From Alphaproteobacteria bacterium (GTDB taxonomy: Bacteria; Pseudomonadota; Alphaproteobacteria; JAUXUR01): a stretch of 64,000 nt of DNA. The notes under the pieces were generated by a model. It was not told where the DNA came from. It did not search any database and saw only the letters and a list, made by a program, of their open reading frames with translations. The translations under genes and the position numbers were made by a program. The stretch lies in the NCBI GenBank assembly GCA_030680745.1, contig JAUXUR010000046.1, positions 1 to 64,000 on the forward strand, given 5' to 3'. Below, piece after piece: positions 7,806-16,819 of the stretch. Numbering within the stretch: position 1 is the first letter of the stretch; every line of letters starts with the position of its first letter.

Positions 7806-8948
7806 TTAATAGTCCTCCACGATATCAAATGATTGCATTTTGGAACGAATGTGTTCTAAAAAATTATTTTTATGCTGAATCCGTTTTGGCGCAGTTTTTG
7901 TAAGATAGGCCGCAACAACATCGTGATCGCCGCCATGCTTTTTAAAGAACTCAACAAATTTTTTGCGCGCATTTCTTATCTTCTTTTGTTGATTTCTGCG
8001 CGCTGATTTTGATAATGATATTGGAATAACACATTCCTGTTTCTTTTCAGCAGCTTCATTCTGCTCGATTTCATCACCACCAACATCAGATCTATGTATA
8101 GATTTTTTAGGAATATTTTGCATTTCTAAATCTTCGCCATCAAAATTTGTCATTGTAGGACCATCGTCATCTTCCACATCAAATATTGTATCATCGATAT
8201 GTTTTAATGCATTTTTTGCCTTACGATGTGTCGTCCACCAATGATAAATATTGTAAAAATTAAGACTGCAAACCCACGCAACGAATCCAACACCGGCACC
8301 TACACCAATACCGACATATGTCCAATAGGATTCACCTACTTGCTGTGAAATTGTTTGCCCAATAGTAAAACCACCTACAGCACCAGCAGCCACGGAACCA
8401 AACATTGAAACAAGTTTATTTTCGATAAACGTTATCCAAGTACGATTTGTATTTGGTGTTTCAATAGAAGGCATGCTCTTCCCAGGGTTTTGAGAGGCTT
8501 TTAACACCCAAAAAGCTTGTATTTGAGTATCATCTGGTACATCAACCTCCACGCCATCTGCATAAAGACCGCTGACTGCCATTTGCGCATCTTTATCTCC
8601 TTCAACAGGATTATTTGACCCATCTAAATAATCATGCGCAATTGCAAAAGTATGGGCATAAGGATGGTTTGGATCGAGTTCTGCTGCATCTTTATAAAAA
8701 CTCGCAGCTTTTAATAAAACAGCTTTCGCTTCTTCAAGATGGTTATTAAAATAAAGATCTTTTATTGCTATTTGATCTGCAGCACGCGCTGATTTAAAAA
8801 GAAAATTAGCAAATTCTTTGGATTGAACAGGATCTAAATTGAGATCTTGAAAATTATGACTTACAGCTTTTGGTATGTATGAAAAATTACACAACAATGA
8901 TAAGTTGAAAAAAACGCAAAATTTTAGATATTTTGTTAGTATATACAT
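7806..8948 (-). CDS. Unknown secreted or membrane-anchored protein with basic C-terminal region
   Basis: I do not recognise this 380-residue protein. Visible features are an N-terminal hydrophobic signal (about 1-28), a helical segment resembling one or two TPR units (about 65-105), a glycine-rich hydrophobic hairpin (about 183-230) that could span a membrane, an acidic stretch (about 253-275), and a strongly basic region (about 312-340, including ARRNQQKKIRNARKK). A good Shine-Dalgarno (GGGAGT) precedes the ATG and a terminator follows, so it is a single-gene unit. A role at the host interface is possible but unproven. Confidence 0.6.
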   Translation of the reverse strand: MYILTKYLKFCVFFNLSLLCNFSYIPKAVSHNFQDLNLDPVQSKEFANFLFKSARAADQIAIKDLYFNNHLEEAKAVLLKAASFYKDAAELDPNHPYAHTFAIAHDYLDGSNNPVEGDKDAQMAVSGLYADGVEVDVPDDTQIQAFWVLKASQNPGKSMPSIETPNTNRTWITFIENKLVSMFGSVAAGAVGGFTIGQTISQQVGESYWTYVGIGVGAGVGFVAWVCSLNFYNIYHWWTTHRKAKNALKHIDDTIFDVEDDDGPTMTNFDGEDLEMQNIPKKSIHRSDVGGDEIEQNEAAEKKQECVIPISLSKSARRNQQKKIRNARKKFVEFFKKHGGDHDVVAAYLTKTAPKRIQHKNNFLEHIRSKMQSFDIVEDY

Positions 8949-9129
8949 TATGTTACTCCCTATATTTTTTAATTAATATAAAGTGTAACAGCTTTAAGCA
9001 TTTTGAAAATGATGTAAAAAAACATCAAAAAAATATGTCTCACTGATTATTGAATGGATTTTTCTATTTTAAAATTACATGTTTTCAAATTGGGAGAAAT
9101 TTGTGGCAATATTTTAAATATCCTTATTA

Positions 9130-9822
9130 TTAAGCAGGGTTTTCTTTTTTACGTCGTAAAAGTAAATAAAAAGCACCGCTTCCACCATGTTTAGGCTGCG
9201 CTTTTGTGTATGCAAGGATTTTGCTGCGTAATAAAGGGTCATTTAGCCAATCTGGAAAAGCATCACGGATTGTTTTTTGATCTTTAGGTGTTCTTGATCC
9301 TTTACCCGTTATAATTAGGACACATCTTTTGCCGTTTTCTTGCCATCCCTCGATAAGTTTTATAAGTCTATAATGTGCGTCATGAAAACCAATACCATGA
9401 AAATCAAAACTATCTTCAAGAGGAAGGCGTCCTTTTTTAAGGCGTTCGAAAGTTCTTTTATCAATATCAACGGGCAGATCGATATTAAGGGCACGAATTT
9501 GTTTTTTAGAAGATATAGATGATTTTTCAATAATTTCTTTCGGAAGATTCTCTTCATCACCAGACGACGCTGGTGCTAAAACGACGTCTAAAGGTTGTAA
9601 GGATTGTGTATATTGAGTCCATAATTCTTTGTCTTCTTGTGACATTTCTTTTGTTTTTTGGCCTTTAGTTTTTTGTTCTTCGGGTGATATTTTTTTTGAT
9701 TTTGTAGACGATTTTTCGACTTGACGTTTTGTATCGCGCATGGCCTCTTGCCAAAGAGATAAATCTTCTTTGTTTAAAGCAGAATCTTTTTTTTCTAAAT
9801 CTGTTTTCTTGGAATCCGTCAT
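9130..9822 (-). CDS. Smr domain protein
   Basis: About 230 residues. The C-terminal half is a Smr (small MutS-related) domain with its D-F-H-G start motif and the ITGKGSRT turn; the N-terminal part contains the EDLSLWQEAMRDTK motif seen in alphaproteobacterial Smr proteins, followed by a Lys/Glu-rich linker. Smr domains bind or nick nucleic acid. I prefer the ATG at 9822; one at 9843 is in frame but lacks a Shine-Dalgarno. Confidence 0.8.
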   Translation of the reverse strand: MTDSKKTDLEKKDSALNKEDLSLWQEAMRDTKRQVEKSSTKSKKISPEEQKTKGQKTKEMSQEDKELWTQYTQSLQPLDVVLAPASSGDEENLPKEIIEKSSISSKKQIRALNIDLPVDIDKRTFERLKKGRLPLEDSFDFHGIGFHDAHYRLIKLIEGWQENGKRCVLIITGKGSRTPKDQKTIRDAFPDWLNDPLLRSKILAYTKAQPKHGGSGAFYLLLRRKKENPA

Positions 9823-9876
9823 ACCTAATCCATTATTAATCATAAGTATGATGGCATAAAAATGAAATTTTTGCTA

Positions 9877-10662
9877 TTAAACAGAATGTTCGATAGGTGA
9901 TTTGCTATAAGCAATAAAAGGTTTTGTTTTAAACCCATCATTACCATAGGTAACAGGATTTCCTTGCATATCTAAAATACAACCGCCTGCGCCTTTTAAA
10001 ATAGCATCTCCTGCTGCAATATCCCATTCGCAGACTGCTGATAATCTAGGATAAATATCATATTGACCTTCTGCTAATGCACAGAACTTCAGGGCACTAC
10101 CTAATTTTTGAGCATGTTGGAATTGATTTTCTTCAATAAAATGTTGAAGTCTAGGTGTGTAATGTGTGCTTGTTACAGCTTTAAGGGGTGATTTCATGGG
10201 ATTAGTGCTGTATAATTTTTGAGGTGATAGATTTTTCTCAATCATCCATGCAACTTTATCTGTACCTATCCAAATTTTTTCAGTAGGTGGATGGGCGATA
10301 AGGCCAAATATGGGTATATAATTTAAGATAAGCGCAATATTAATACAAAACATACCATTTTGATTGACGAAGCCATCTGTACCATCGATCGGATCCACAC
10401 ACCAAAAATCACCATTTTGTAATTGAGTGATTGGATTATCTGCAAAAGTTTCTTCTGAAATAATTTCAATATTGGGCGTTAGCTCTTTTAGTTTTTTTAA
10501 AATAATATCTTCGCTCGCACGATCAGCCAAGGTTACGAAAGATCCATCTTTTTTACGCGTTGTGCCATATGGATCGCCGTAATAGGACATGACTTTTGTG
10601 GAAGCTTCAAGGGCTAAATCGCATAATTCTTGAAAATATGTTTGTATATTAAAGTTTTTCAT
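9877..10662 (-). CDS. cysQ: 3'(2'),5'-bisphosphate nucleotidase (CysQ)
   Basis: A 261-residue inositol-monophosphatase superfamily enzyme. Metal-binding residues are visible as Glu70-Glu71 and the DPIDGTDG motif (90-97), followed by a CEWDIAAGDA motif near residue 212. The preceding GSALKFCALAEGQYDIYPR stretch is characteristic of CysQ, which hydrolyses 3'-phosphoadenosine 5'-phosphate to AMP, removing a by-product of sulfate assimilation and of carrier-protein phosphopantetheinylation. Another IMPase-family substrate cannot be fully excluded. The Shine-Dalgarno is weak. Confidence 0.8.
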   Translation of the reverse strand: MKNFNIQTYFQELCDLALEASTKVMSYYGDPYGTTRKKDGSFVTLADRASEDIILKKLKELTPNIEIISEETFADNPITQLQNGDFWCVDPIDGTDGFVNQNGMFCINIALILNYIPIFGLIAHPPTEKIWIGTDKVAWMIEKNLSPQKLYSTNPMKSPLKAVTSTHYTPRLQHFIEENQFQHAQKLGSALKFCALAEGQYDIYPRLSAVCEWDIAAGDAILKGAGGCILDMQGNPVTYGNDGFKTKPFIAYSKSPIEHSV

Positions 10663-10676
10663 TTTTTTTATTATAT

Positions 10677-12170
10677 TTATTTTGCATATCTTGATCTTAT
10701 TTCATTGAACAATATCATACAAGCATTTGCCTTTTCTTTGTTGTTAGATAAACCGTAAAAGTTAATGGCTGATAATAAATATCCCAATGCTTCATGGATA
10801 TTCTGATGGTTTATAAAAAAGAAAGCAGCCTGTTCATAAGCAAGGCCTTGAATAGAAGGTTCCTTTATACGATCACTTAATTGTAAACTTTCATTCAAAA
10901 AATAAAGTGCCGTATCACTATCTTTTAACAATAATTCATTCAAAAGAAATTGATTTAATTTTGAGTAATGTAAAATTGGTAAAAAATGATTTTTTTCAGA
11001 TACATGTTTAATAAATTCAATAAAATGGTTAATTTTTTCTGTAAAAGATGCTATTAAACTAAATTCTTTTTTCTGTAATTCTAAAATAAGCATATTGAGT
11101 TGATTTGAAAAGCGATCTAATAAAAAAATCAAACTATCATTGTTTTGCAATTTATTAATTTGTAATTCGCATTTCCTAAAATTATCGAGTATATTAGTTG
11201 TAATAAAATTATCATTCTCGTTTTCAGACAATGCGCTCAATTTATTTAATAAAATTTTTGTATGATGTAGATTTATTAAAGCAACATATAATGGATTTGA
11301 ATTAAAGAATAATCTTATATCTTCTGTTCTTGATTTTTTTTCAACATCTATAATTTCATCTGGCAAAGCATCCAACTGAAAAGAAAGATCACAATATATG
11401 TCGATAAGATCAGCAATATTGTTTTGATTTTTTGTTACATAAATTTTTTGACCGAGACCTTCAATAGATTTTAGTGTTTTTTCATATTGTATATTCAATA
11501 AATCACTAAGTATTTTTCTTAATTCTACTTCATAGTAATCTAAAAATTTAATTTTTTGCAGATTAAAATTAGAAATAGACAAACAATATGTTTTAATATT
11601 ATTTAATCGAACATAAAAACTATCAACCATCTGTTTTTTTATTTTAAAATCAGGGAAACAATTAAGTTGATTGAAGCATAATTCAAGTTGTATTTTAATT
11701 TTTTTAAAACAAGAAGTTTTTTTAGAAGGATCTAATAATTCAGATAATTTTATTAAATATAAATCTATCAATGATAATTGAAACAAAAATTTATGCTTCA
11801 TATTTTCTTGCTTAAATTTATAATTTTTGATACTTGTTAATAAAGTTGTTATAATTCGATAAATTTCATTTTTTTGAGCAACCTCTATTTTATTGTTTTT
11901 ATACAAACAAAGGAATGTTGATATATCTTCTAAAATGATATCCAGAACAACTTCTTTTTTCAAAGATCCATTGGCGTCAAGTTTTTTAAACCAGCGAAAA
12001 TCATGTTTCATAACTTCCAATAAATTATTAATAAGAGCTTCATTTTGACCAGTAATTGTGCATACCTCAATACAAGCGTGCAAATAATCACTTATATTTT
12101 TATCTTCTTTTTCATAATTTGCCAATAGATTACAAGTAGTTAAACAAAATATAAGTAGTAATTTTTTCAT
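10677..12170 (-). CDS. Unknown secreted alpha-helical protein
   Basis: This roughly 497-residue product has a classical signal peptide (MKKLLLIFCLTTCNLLA). The rest is predicted to be almost all helical and rich in Lys, Leu, Asn and Ile. The last about 90 residues resemble tandem TPR helices (SIQGLAYEQAAFFFIN and HEALGYLLSAINFYGL). I do not recognise a family. I chose the ATG at 12170, preceded by GGAAA; a GTG at 12179 adds three residues. It ends 14 nt upstream of cysQ and may share its transcript. Composition is more AT-rich than its housekeeping neighbours. Confidence 0.65.
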   Translation of the reverse strand: MKKLLLIFCLTTCNLLANYEKEDKNISDYLHACIEVCTITGQNEALINNLLEVMKHDFRWFKKLDANGSLKKEVVLDIILEDISTFLCLYKNNKIEVAQKNEIYRIITTLLTSIKNYKFKQENMKHKFLFQLSLIDLYLIKLSELLDPSKKTSCFKKIKIQLELCFNQLNCFPDFKIKKQMVDSFYVRLNNIKTYCLSISNFNLQKIKFLDYYEVELRKILSDLLNIQYEKTLKSIEGLGQKIYVTKNQNNIADLIDIYCDLSFQLDALPDEIIDVEKKSRTEDIRLFFNSNPLYVALINLHHTKILLNKLSALSENENDNFITTNILDNFRKCELQINKLQNNDSLIFLLDRFSNQLNMLILELQKKEFSLIASFTEKINHFIEFIKHVSEKNHFLPILHYSKLNQFLLNELLLKDSDTALYFLNESLQLSDRIKEPSIQGLAYEQAAFFFINHQNIHEALGYLLSAINFYGLSNNKEKANACMILFNEIRSRYAK

Positions 12171-12252
12171 AATTTCCACATGATTAATAAATATAATAAT
12201 TAGTTATACTAAAATTTATTTAAAATTACAATAAAATTAAGAAAGCTTATAA

Positions 12253-13014
12253 TTAATAATGGACTTTTGTAAAATAAAGACCTTCAGGGGGCGCAGTAGG
12301 TCCGCCTTTTTCACGGGATTTAGCATCAAAAGCAGTTTTAAAATCTTGGACAGACCATTTTTCTTGTCCAACCATAGATAAGGTGCCCACAAAATTGCGG
12401 ACTTGATGGTATAAAAAGGAAGGGGCGTGAAATTTAAAGTGGATCTCGTCACCTTGTTTTTCAATTGCAAGAGAAATTAATTGTCTGACGGGTGATCTTG
12501 CTTGACATCCTTTGGCACGAAAAGTAGAAAAATCATGAATGCCTACTAAAAGATTTGCTGCTTCTTGCATTAATTCAATATTTAACTTTTGGGGCACATG
12601 CCACACTTTATTGATATCAAGACCTGGCGGCGCTGCTCGATTTAAAATGCGATATAAATAACATCTTGATTTTGCTGAAAATCGTGCATGAAAATCAGGA
12701 TCCATTTTTATTGTTTTAATAATACGAATAGGACGTTCTCTAATATAAAAATTAATGGCCATGGCGAGCCGATGCGGATCCCATTCTTTAGATAAATCGC
12801 AATGCGCTACTTGTCCAAAAGCATGTACACCGGCATCGGTTCGTCCAGCTCCATGAATACGAATTTTTTCTTGGCAAGCCAGATGTAAAGCATTTTCAAT
12901 GGCAGTTTGAATGGCTAAGCCATTTTTTTGTGCTTGCCAGCCCGCAAATGATGTACCGTCATATTCAATAATTAATTTATAGCGATATAGTGATTTAACT
13001 TCATGTTGATACAT
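12253..13014 (-). CDS. truA: tRNA pseudouridine(38-40) synthase TruA
   Basis: The 253-residue protein is a full-length TruA. The catalytic aspartate is Asp60 in GRTDAGVHA, and the family motifs YDGTSFAGWQ (about 18-27) and FLYHQVRNFVG near the C-terminus are present. TruA isomerises U38, U39 and U40 in tRNA anticodon stems. The preferred ATG at 13014 falls just past the fmt stop (13017-13019). An in-frame ATG at 13035 would overlap fmt and lacks a Shine-Dalgarno. It is the last gene of a def-fmt-truA operon. Confidence 0.92.
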   Translation of the reverse strand: MYQHEVKSLYRYKLIIEYDGTSFAGWQAQKNGLAIQTAIENALHLACQEKIRIHGAGRTDAGVHAFGQVAHCDLSKEWDPHRLAMAINFYIRERPIRIIKTIKMDPDFHARFSAKSRCYLYRILNRAAPPGLDINKVWHVPQKLNIELMQEAANLLVGIHDFSTFRAKGCQARSPVRQLISLAIEKQGDEIHFKFHAPSFLYHQVRNFVGTLSMVGQEKWSVQDFKTAFDAKSREKGGPTAPPEGLYFTKVHY

Positions 13015-13016
13015 CG

Positions 13017-13958
13017 TTATTTCTTGTCTGAACATAAAGTTAAATTACCATGTAAAAGAGTGCCTTTTTCAATATTAATACCACGTAAAAATTCCTCTGC
13101 TTTTAAAGGTTTTTTACCAGGCCGTTGAAGTTCTAAAATTTGAAGGGCATCTTGTGTACAAGCAATCGTTAATTGATTATCTAACACAAATCCAGGTAAT
13201 TGATTATGCTCACATGAAACAAAACGTGCTTTAAGAGTTTTAATCATTTCGCCCTGATGCTCAAAATAACATCCAGGCCAAGGGGTAAAAGCACGAATGC
13301 GTGCTTCGAGCATTGCTGCAGGTTGATCCCACTTGATTTCACCTTGCTCTTTTTTTAATTTATGGGCATAGGTCACGCCTTCTTCAGGCTGAATAGTGGG
13401 CGTCAATTGATCAAATTTACTTAGTGTTTTCATAAGTAAATCAGCCCCCATTTGCGCCAATTCATCATGTAATTCTTGCGCATTTTTATGATCAATAGGA
13501 GTTGATTTTTTCAGCAGCATAGCGCCCGTATCAAGCCCTTCGTCCATTTGCATGATGGTGATACCCGTTTCTATGTCACCTGCTTCAATGGCGCGCTGAA
13601 TGGGCGCAGCCCCTCGCCAGCGTGGTAACAATGAGCCGTGAATGTTGAGACAACCTTTCAAAGGTGCCTCTAAAATAGCTTTAGGTAATATAAGGCCATA
13701 GGCTGCAACGACACTTAAATCAAGAGAAAGATTTTTAAAAAATTCTTGTTCTTCGGGGGATCTAAGCGATTTCGGTGTATAAACAGGAATATTTTGACTT
13801 TCAGCAAAAATTTGAATAGGTGATTTTTGAATTTGATATCCACGTCCTTGGGGTTTGGGCGGTTGGGAATATACAGCTACAATTTCATGATTTGATTCAA
13901 TCAATGCTTTTAAAGCAGGGAGAGCGAAATCAGGCGTTCCCATAAAGGCGATGCGCAA
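13017..13958 (-). CDS. fmt: Methionyl-tRNA formyltransferase
   Basis: A 313-residue Fmt that formylates initiator Met-tRNA using 10-formyltetrahydrofolate. The catalytic triad maps to Asn105, His107 and Asp143 within the NIHGSLLPRWRGAAPIQ motif and the later MDEGLDTGAML segment. The C-terminal OB-like domain (about 205-305) is present. The start is a TTG preceded by AAGGAA; there is no in-frame ATG at the conserved N-terminus. It follows def by 17 nt, the usual pairing of formylation and deformylation genes. Confidence 0.93.
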   Translation of the reverse strand: MRIAFMGTPDFALPALKALIESNHEIVAVYSQPPKPQGRGYQIQKSPIQIFAESQNIPVYTPKSLRSPEEQEFFKNLSLDLSVVAAYGLILPKAILEAPLKGCLNIHGSLLPRWRGAAPIQRAIEAGDIETGITIMQMDEGLDTGAMLLKKSTPIDHKNAQELHDELAQMGADLLMKTLSKFDQLTPTIQPEEGVTYAHKLKKEQGEIKWDQPAAMLEARIRAFTPWPGCYFEHQGEMIKTLKARFVSCEHNQLPGFVLDNQLTIACTQDALQILELQRPGKKPLKAEEFLRGINIEKGTLLHGNLTLCSDKK

Positions 13959-13975
13959 TACTTTATTCCTTACAA

Positions 13976-14503
13976 TTAATCATCGAAAGATTTGCCAAGC
14001 TCACGTCTGCGATTGATTTTTTTGATAAACATTTCGCGTCTTATTTTTGTGGCGTGATCAAGGGAAAGTATACCATCTAAATGATCAATTTCATGCTGTA
14101 AACATCTGCCCATATAATCTTCTTCAATGTCTGTTTCACACATTTTGCCATTTTCGTTAAGGTAACGAATTTTTACTTTTTCTGGACGCATCACTTCAAC
14201 GCGTCCCCAAGGAATAGACATGCAGCCCTCTGCCATGGAAACCTCTTCTTCGGACGCCCAAATAATTTCGGGATTGACCATACGAAATTGACGCGTAGGG
14301 TCTTTACCATAAGAATCGTCGACAACAATAATACGTTTTAAAATACCAAATTGAGGTGCCGCATACCCACCAGCGGGTTTTTTATAAAGCATCTTTGTCA
14401 TTTCGGCCATTAATTCTTTAATTTCCTTGTCAATAATTTTGACAGGCGCAGCCTTCATTTTCAAAATAGGATCTGGGAATAATACAATATTTAAATGGCT
14501 CAT
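13976..14503 (-). CDS. def: Peptide deformylase
   Basis: A 175-residue metalloenzyme that removes formyl groups from nascent proteins. Motif II EGCMS (Cys94) and motif III HEIDH (His137, Glu138, His141) supply the metal ligands and catalytic Glu. Motif I reads GGYAAPQ (45-51), where GxGLAAPQ is usual, so a Tyr replaces the common Leu; activity is still expected. AAGGAAAA precedes the ATG. It is the first gene of def-fmt-truA. Confidence 0.9.
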   Translation of the reverse strand: MSHLNIVLFPDPILKMKAAPVKIIDKEIKELMAEMTKMLYKKPAGGYAAPQFGILKRIIVVDDSYGKDPTRQFRMVNPEIIWASEEEVSMAEGCMSIPWGRVEVMRPEKVKIRYLNENGKMCETDIEEDYMGRCLQHEIDHLDGILSLDHATKIRREMFIKKINRRRELGKSFDD

Positions 14504-14701
14504 GAGATTTTCCTTCTTTCATCTTTAAGATGAGCAAAGTCAACTCAAATTTCAATAGAAAAATCTATTATTTTACTTTTTTTCCTTATTTTCTTTATCT
14601 TTTTTCAAAAGATGAAAATTTTGTATGATTATATTGAGTGGCTTGAATAGTTGTTTAGGGGTTGGTATAAGTAAAGGAGCTGAAAAAACAAAGACAAATC
14701 A

Positions 14702-15595
14702 ATGCAACCCACCATACCTAACACAAATACATTTTCTCGTTTTCCGTTATTGCTCGTTTCGGGTATGTCGGGTGCTGGCATGTCATCAACCTTAAAACTT
14801 CTGGAAGATTTAGGATACGAAACGGTTGACAATCTACCTTTCAATCTTTTTAAAACATTAGTTGATGATCCATCCTTCATTGTTAAACCGATGGCAATTG
14901 GTGTTGACACACGAAACAGAGATTTTTCAGCACTCAATATTTTAGAAGAGGTTCAATTTTTAAAAAAACGCGCAGATTTATCACCTTCATTGTTATTTTT
15001 AGAATGCGATGATGATCGTTTGATTGAACGATTTAAAACAAACCGTAGACGACACCCACTCGCTATTGAAAAACCTATTCGCGAAGGCATTCAGATTGAA
15101 CGTGTCTCTTTGGAATCTTTGAAGAACCAAGCTGATATTGTTATTGATACAACTTTTCTGGCAGTTAAAGATTTAAAACGTGTTTTGGAAGGTCATTATC
15201 GATTAAGTGATAAAGACATGATGATATCAGTTATTTCCTTTTCCTATCGTCGTGGTATACCGCGCGAAGCTGATCTTGTCATTGATGCCCGTTTTTTAAG
15301 TAATCCTTATTATGATCTTGAATTAAGGCCGCTTGATGGGCGTAATCCTAAAATTGCACATTTTATTCGTGAAGATAAGGATTATGAAAGTTTTTTGGGT
15401 AATCTTCAAAAGTTTTTAGAGCCTTTGCTGAATCGCTTTCAACAAGAGGGTAAAAGTTATTTAACTTTTGCCATTGGTTGCACGGGCGGTAGGCACCGTT
15501 CTGTTTTTGTGACTGAAGAACTAGGTTTTTGGCTTAAAAGTTTTGGGTGGCAAATTGTCATTCACCATCGTGATGTTGCTGTGGAGCATTTATAA
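14702..15595 (+). CDS. rapZ: RapZ family protein (RNase adapter/nucleotide-binding)
   Basis: The 297-residue protein aligns with RapZ/YvcJ along its length: an N-terminal P-loop domain and a C-terminal domain with the hallmark GCTGGRHRSV (about 259-268) and EELGFWL. In enterobacteria RapZ binds sRNA and glucosamine-6-phosphate; elsewhere the role is less clear. The Walker A loop is atypical: GMSGAGMS at 21-28 has Met27 where the phosphate-binding Lys normally sits. It is immediately followed by EIIA-Man (TAA then ATG) and HPr, the classic alphaproteobacterial nitrogen-PTS-like order, but no hprK precedes it here. The Shine-Dalgarno is weak; an AAGGAG lies too far upstream (14674-14679). Confidence 0.9.
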   Translation: MQPTIPNTNTFSRFPLLLVSGMSGAGMSSTLKLLEDLGYETVDNLPFNLFKTLVDDPSFIVKPMAIGVDTRNRDFSALNILEEVQFLKKRADLSPSLLFLECDDDRLIERFKTNRRRHPLAIEKPIREGIQIERVSLESLKNQADIVIDTTFLAVKDLKRVLEGHYRLSDKDMMISVISFSYRRGIPREADLVIDARFLSNPYYDLELRPLDGRNPKIAHFIREDKDYESFLGNLQKFLEPLLNRFQQEGKSYLTFAIGCTGGRHRSVFVTEELGFWLKSFGWQIVIHHRDVAVEHL

Positions 15596-15991
15596 ATGAT
15601 TGGTCTTATTTTTGTAACGCATGGCAATTTGGCGCGTGAATTTTTATCTGTTTTAGAACATGTTGTGGGGCCTCAAAAAAATATTGGTATTTTATGCATC
15701 CATCCTCAAGACGATATGGAGCAAAAAAGATTAGAGCTTCAGCATAAAATTACACAAGTAGATCAAGGAAAAGGCGTCATTATTTTAACAGATATGTTCG
15801 GTGGGACGCCTTCAAATATTGCGCTGACAACAATGCATAAGGATCAAGTCGAAGTATTGGCCGGTATGAATTTACCAATGCTTGTTAAATTAATGTCTTT
15901 GCGGGTTGATTATAGTTTAAAAGATGCTGTACATCATGCGCAAGAAGCGGGTAAGAAATATATTCATCTTGCATCAACATTGTTAAAGTAA
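15596..15991 (+). CDS. PTS system EIIA component, mannose/fructose family
   Basis: A 131-residue single-domain EIIA-Man-type phosphocarrier. The phosphorylated residue should be His9 in VTHGNLA, and the LTDMFGGTPSNIA motif (about 65-77) is typical. With no EIIB/C/D genes nearby it probably serves regulation, as in other Alphaproteobacteria, receiving phosphate from HPr. Its ATG abuts the rapZ stop and its stop abuts the ptsH ATG, so the three genes are translated from one message. Confidence 0.88.
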   Translation: MIGLIFVTHGNLAREFLSVLEHVVGPQKNIGILCIHPQDDMEQKRLELQHKITQVDQGKGVIILTDMFGGTPSNIALTTMHKDQVEVLAGMNLPMLVKLMSLRVDYSLKDAVHHAQEAGKKYIHLASTLLK

Positions 15992-16261
15992 ATGTTTACG
16001 GGGAAAACAATCATTCGCAATCAAAAAGGCCTTCATGCGCGGGCTGCAGCTAAGCTTGTTGAAGTTGCAAATCAGTTTAAAGCAAATATTGAAATAGAGC
16101 GGAATGATACTAAAGTTTCAGCAGTTTCGATTATGGGGCTTTTAACCCTTGCTGCGTCAAATGGTGCCGAAGTAAAAATTCATGCTGAAGGCATTGAATC
16201 AAAAGAAGCGGTTCATGCAATCATTAAATTAATTGATGATAAATTTGGCGAAGTGCAATAA
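15992..16261 (+). CDS. ptsH: HPr phosphocarrier protein
   Basis: An 89-residue HPr. The EI-dependent phosphorylation site is His15 in GLHARAA, and the regulatory serine is Ser46 in AVSIMGLLTLA, so both the transfer site and the HPr-kinase target site are conserved. It is the third gene of rapZ-EIIA-ptsH. Neither enzyme I (ptsP/ptsI) nor HPr kinase is in this window. It likely relays phosphate to EIIA-Man for regulation and not for sugar import. Confidence 0.92.
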   Translation: MFTGKTIIRNQKGLHARAAAKLVEVANQFKANIEIERNDTKVSAVSIMGLLTLAASNGAEVKIHAEGIESKEAVHAIIKLIDDKFGEVQ

Positions 16262-16336
16262 AATTTCTTATTGAAAATAAAAATTAAAAAACGTATGTTT
16301 AGTGTAACAACATAATAATTTTCTTTGGAGGAAAAT

Positions 16337-16795
16337 ATGAAGAAGCTACTCTTATTAACAATCGCAGTGACATTTTCATCTTTTGCATATGCAAATGAAG
16401 CAACTGAAACGACGCATGATGTGCGTATAGAAGCACGTAATCTAGGAAAAGGCCCAGATGGTAAAGAAATTATTCATTTCAAGCCAATAGACTTTAAACA
16501 TTCTCATGTAAATCATCCACATAATGAAGAAGCTAAGAAGCTTTTAGCGCCTGGTTCAGATGCTGCTAAACATGATGCAAAAGTAGCAGCAGCAAAACCT
16601 AGCTTACATACGCTTCGTATGACGACAAAAAAGGGGCCAGATGGTAAGGTAACAACATCATCAAAAGTTATTGGTCATGATAATTCAGATAGCGAAGATA
16701 ATGAAAAAGTAGAAACGCTGTTTAGCTCGTCTATTTTTAGTAACTTGGGAAGTCATATTAAGCCTGCCCTTCCTTATATCGGTGCCTCAAATTAA
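16337..16795 (+). CDS. Small secreted protein of unknown function
   Basis: A 152-residue protein with a clear signal peptide (cut after FAYA, about residue 19). The mature part is polar, rich in His, Lys and Asp, and contains two copies of a GPDGK motif (about residues 38-42 and 99-103) in similar surroundings, suggesting an internal duplication. I chose the ATG at 16337 because GGAGG (16327-16331) lies five bases upstream. A hairpin terminator follows directly. No family recognised. Confidence 0.65.
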   Translation: MKKLLLLTIAVTFSSFAYANEATETTHDVRIEARNLGKGPDGKEIIHFKPIDFKHSHVNHPHNEEAKKLLAPGSDAAKHDAKVAAAKPSLHTLRMTTKKGPDGKVTTSSKVIGHDNSDSEDNEKVETLFSSSIFSNLGSHIKPALPYIGASN

Positions 16796-16801
16796 TTGAA
16801 A

Positions 16802-16819
16802 AGGTGGCTTCGGCCACCT
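16802..16819. terminator. Bidirectional hairpin terminator
   Basis: AGGTGGC and GCCACCT form a 7-bp GC-rich stem closed by a stable TTCG tetraloop. It lies between the convergent secreted-protein gene (stop 16795) and the O-antigen-ligase gene, whose stop codon at 16818 overlaps the stem. A T-rich tail follows on the plus strand. Confidence 0.75.
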
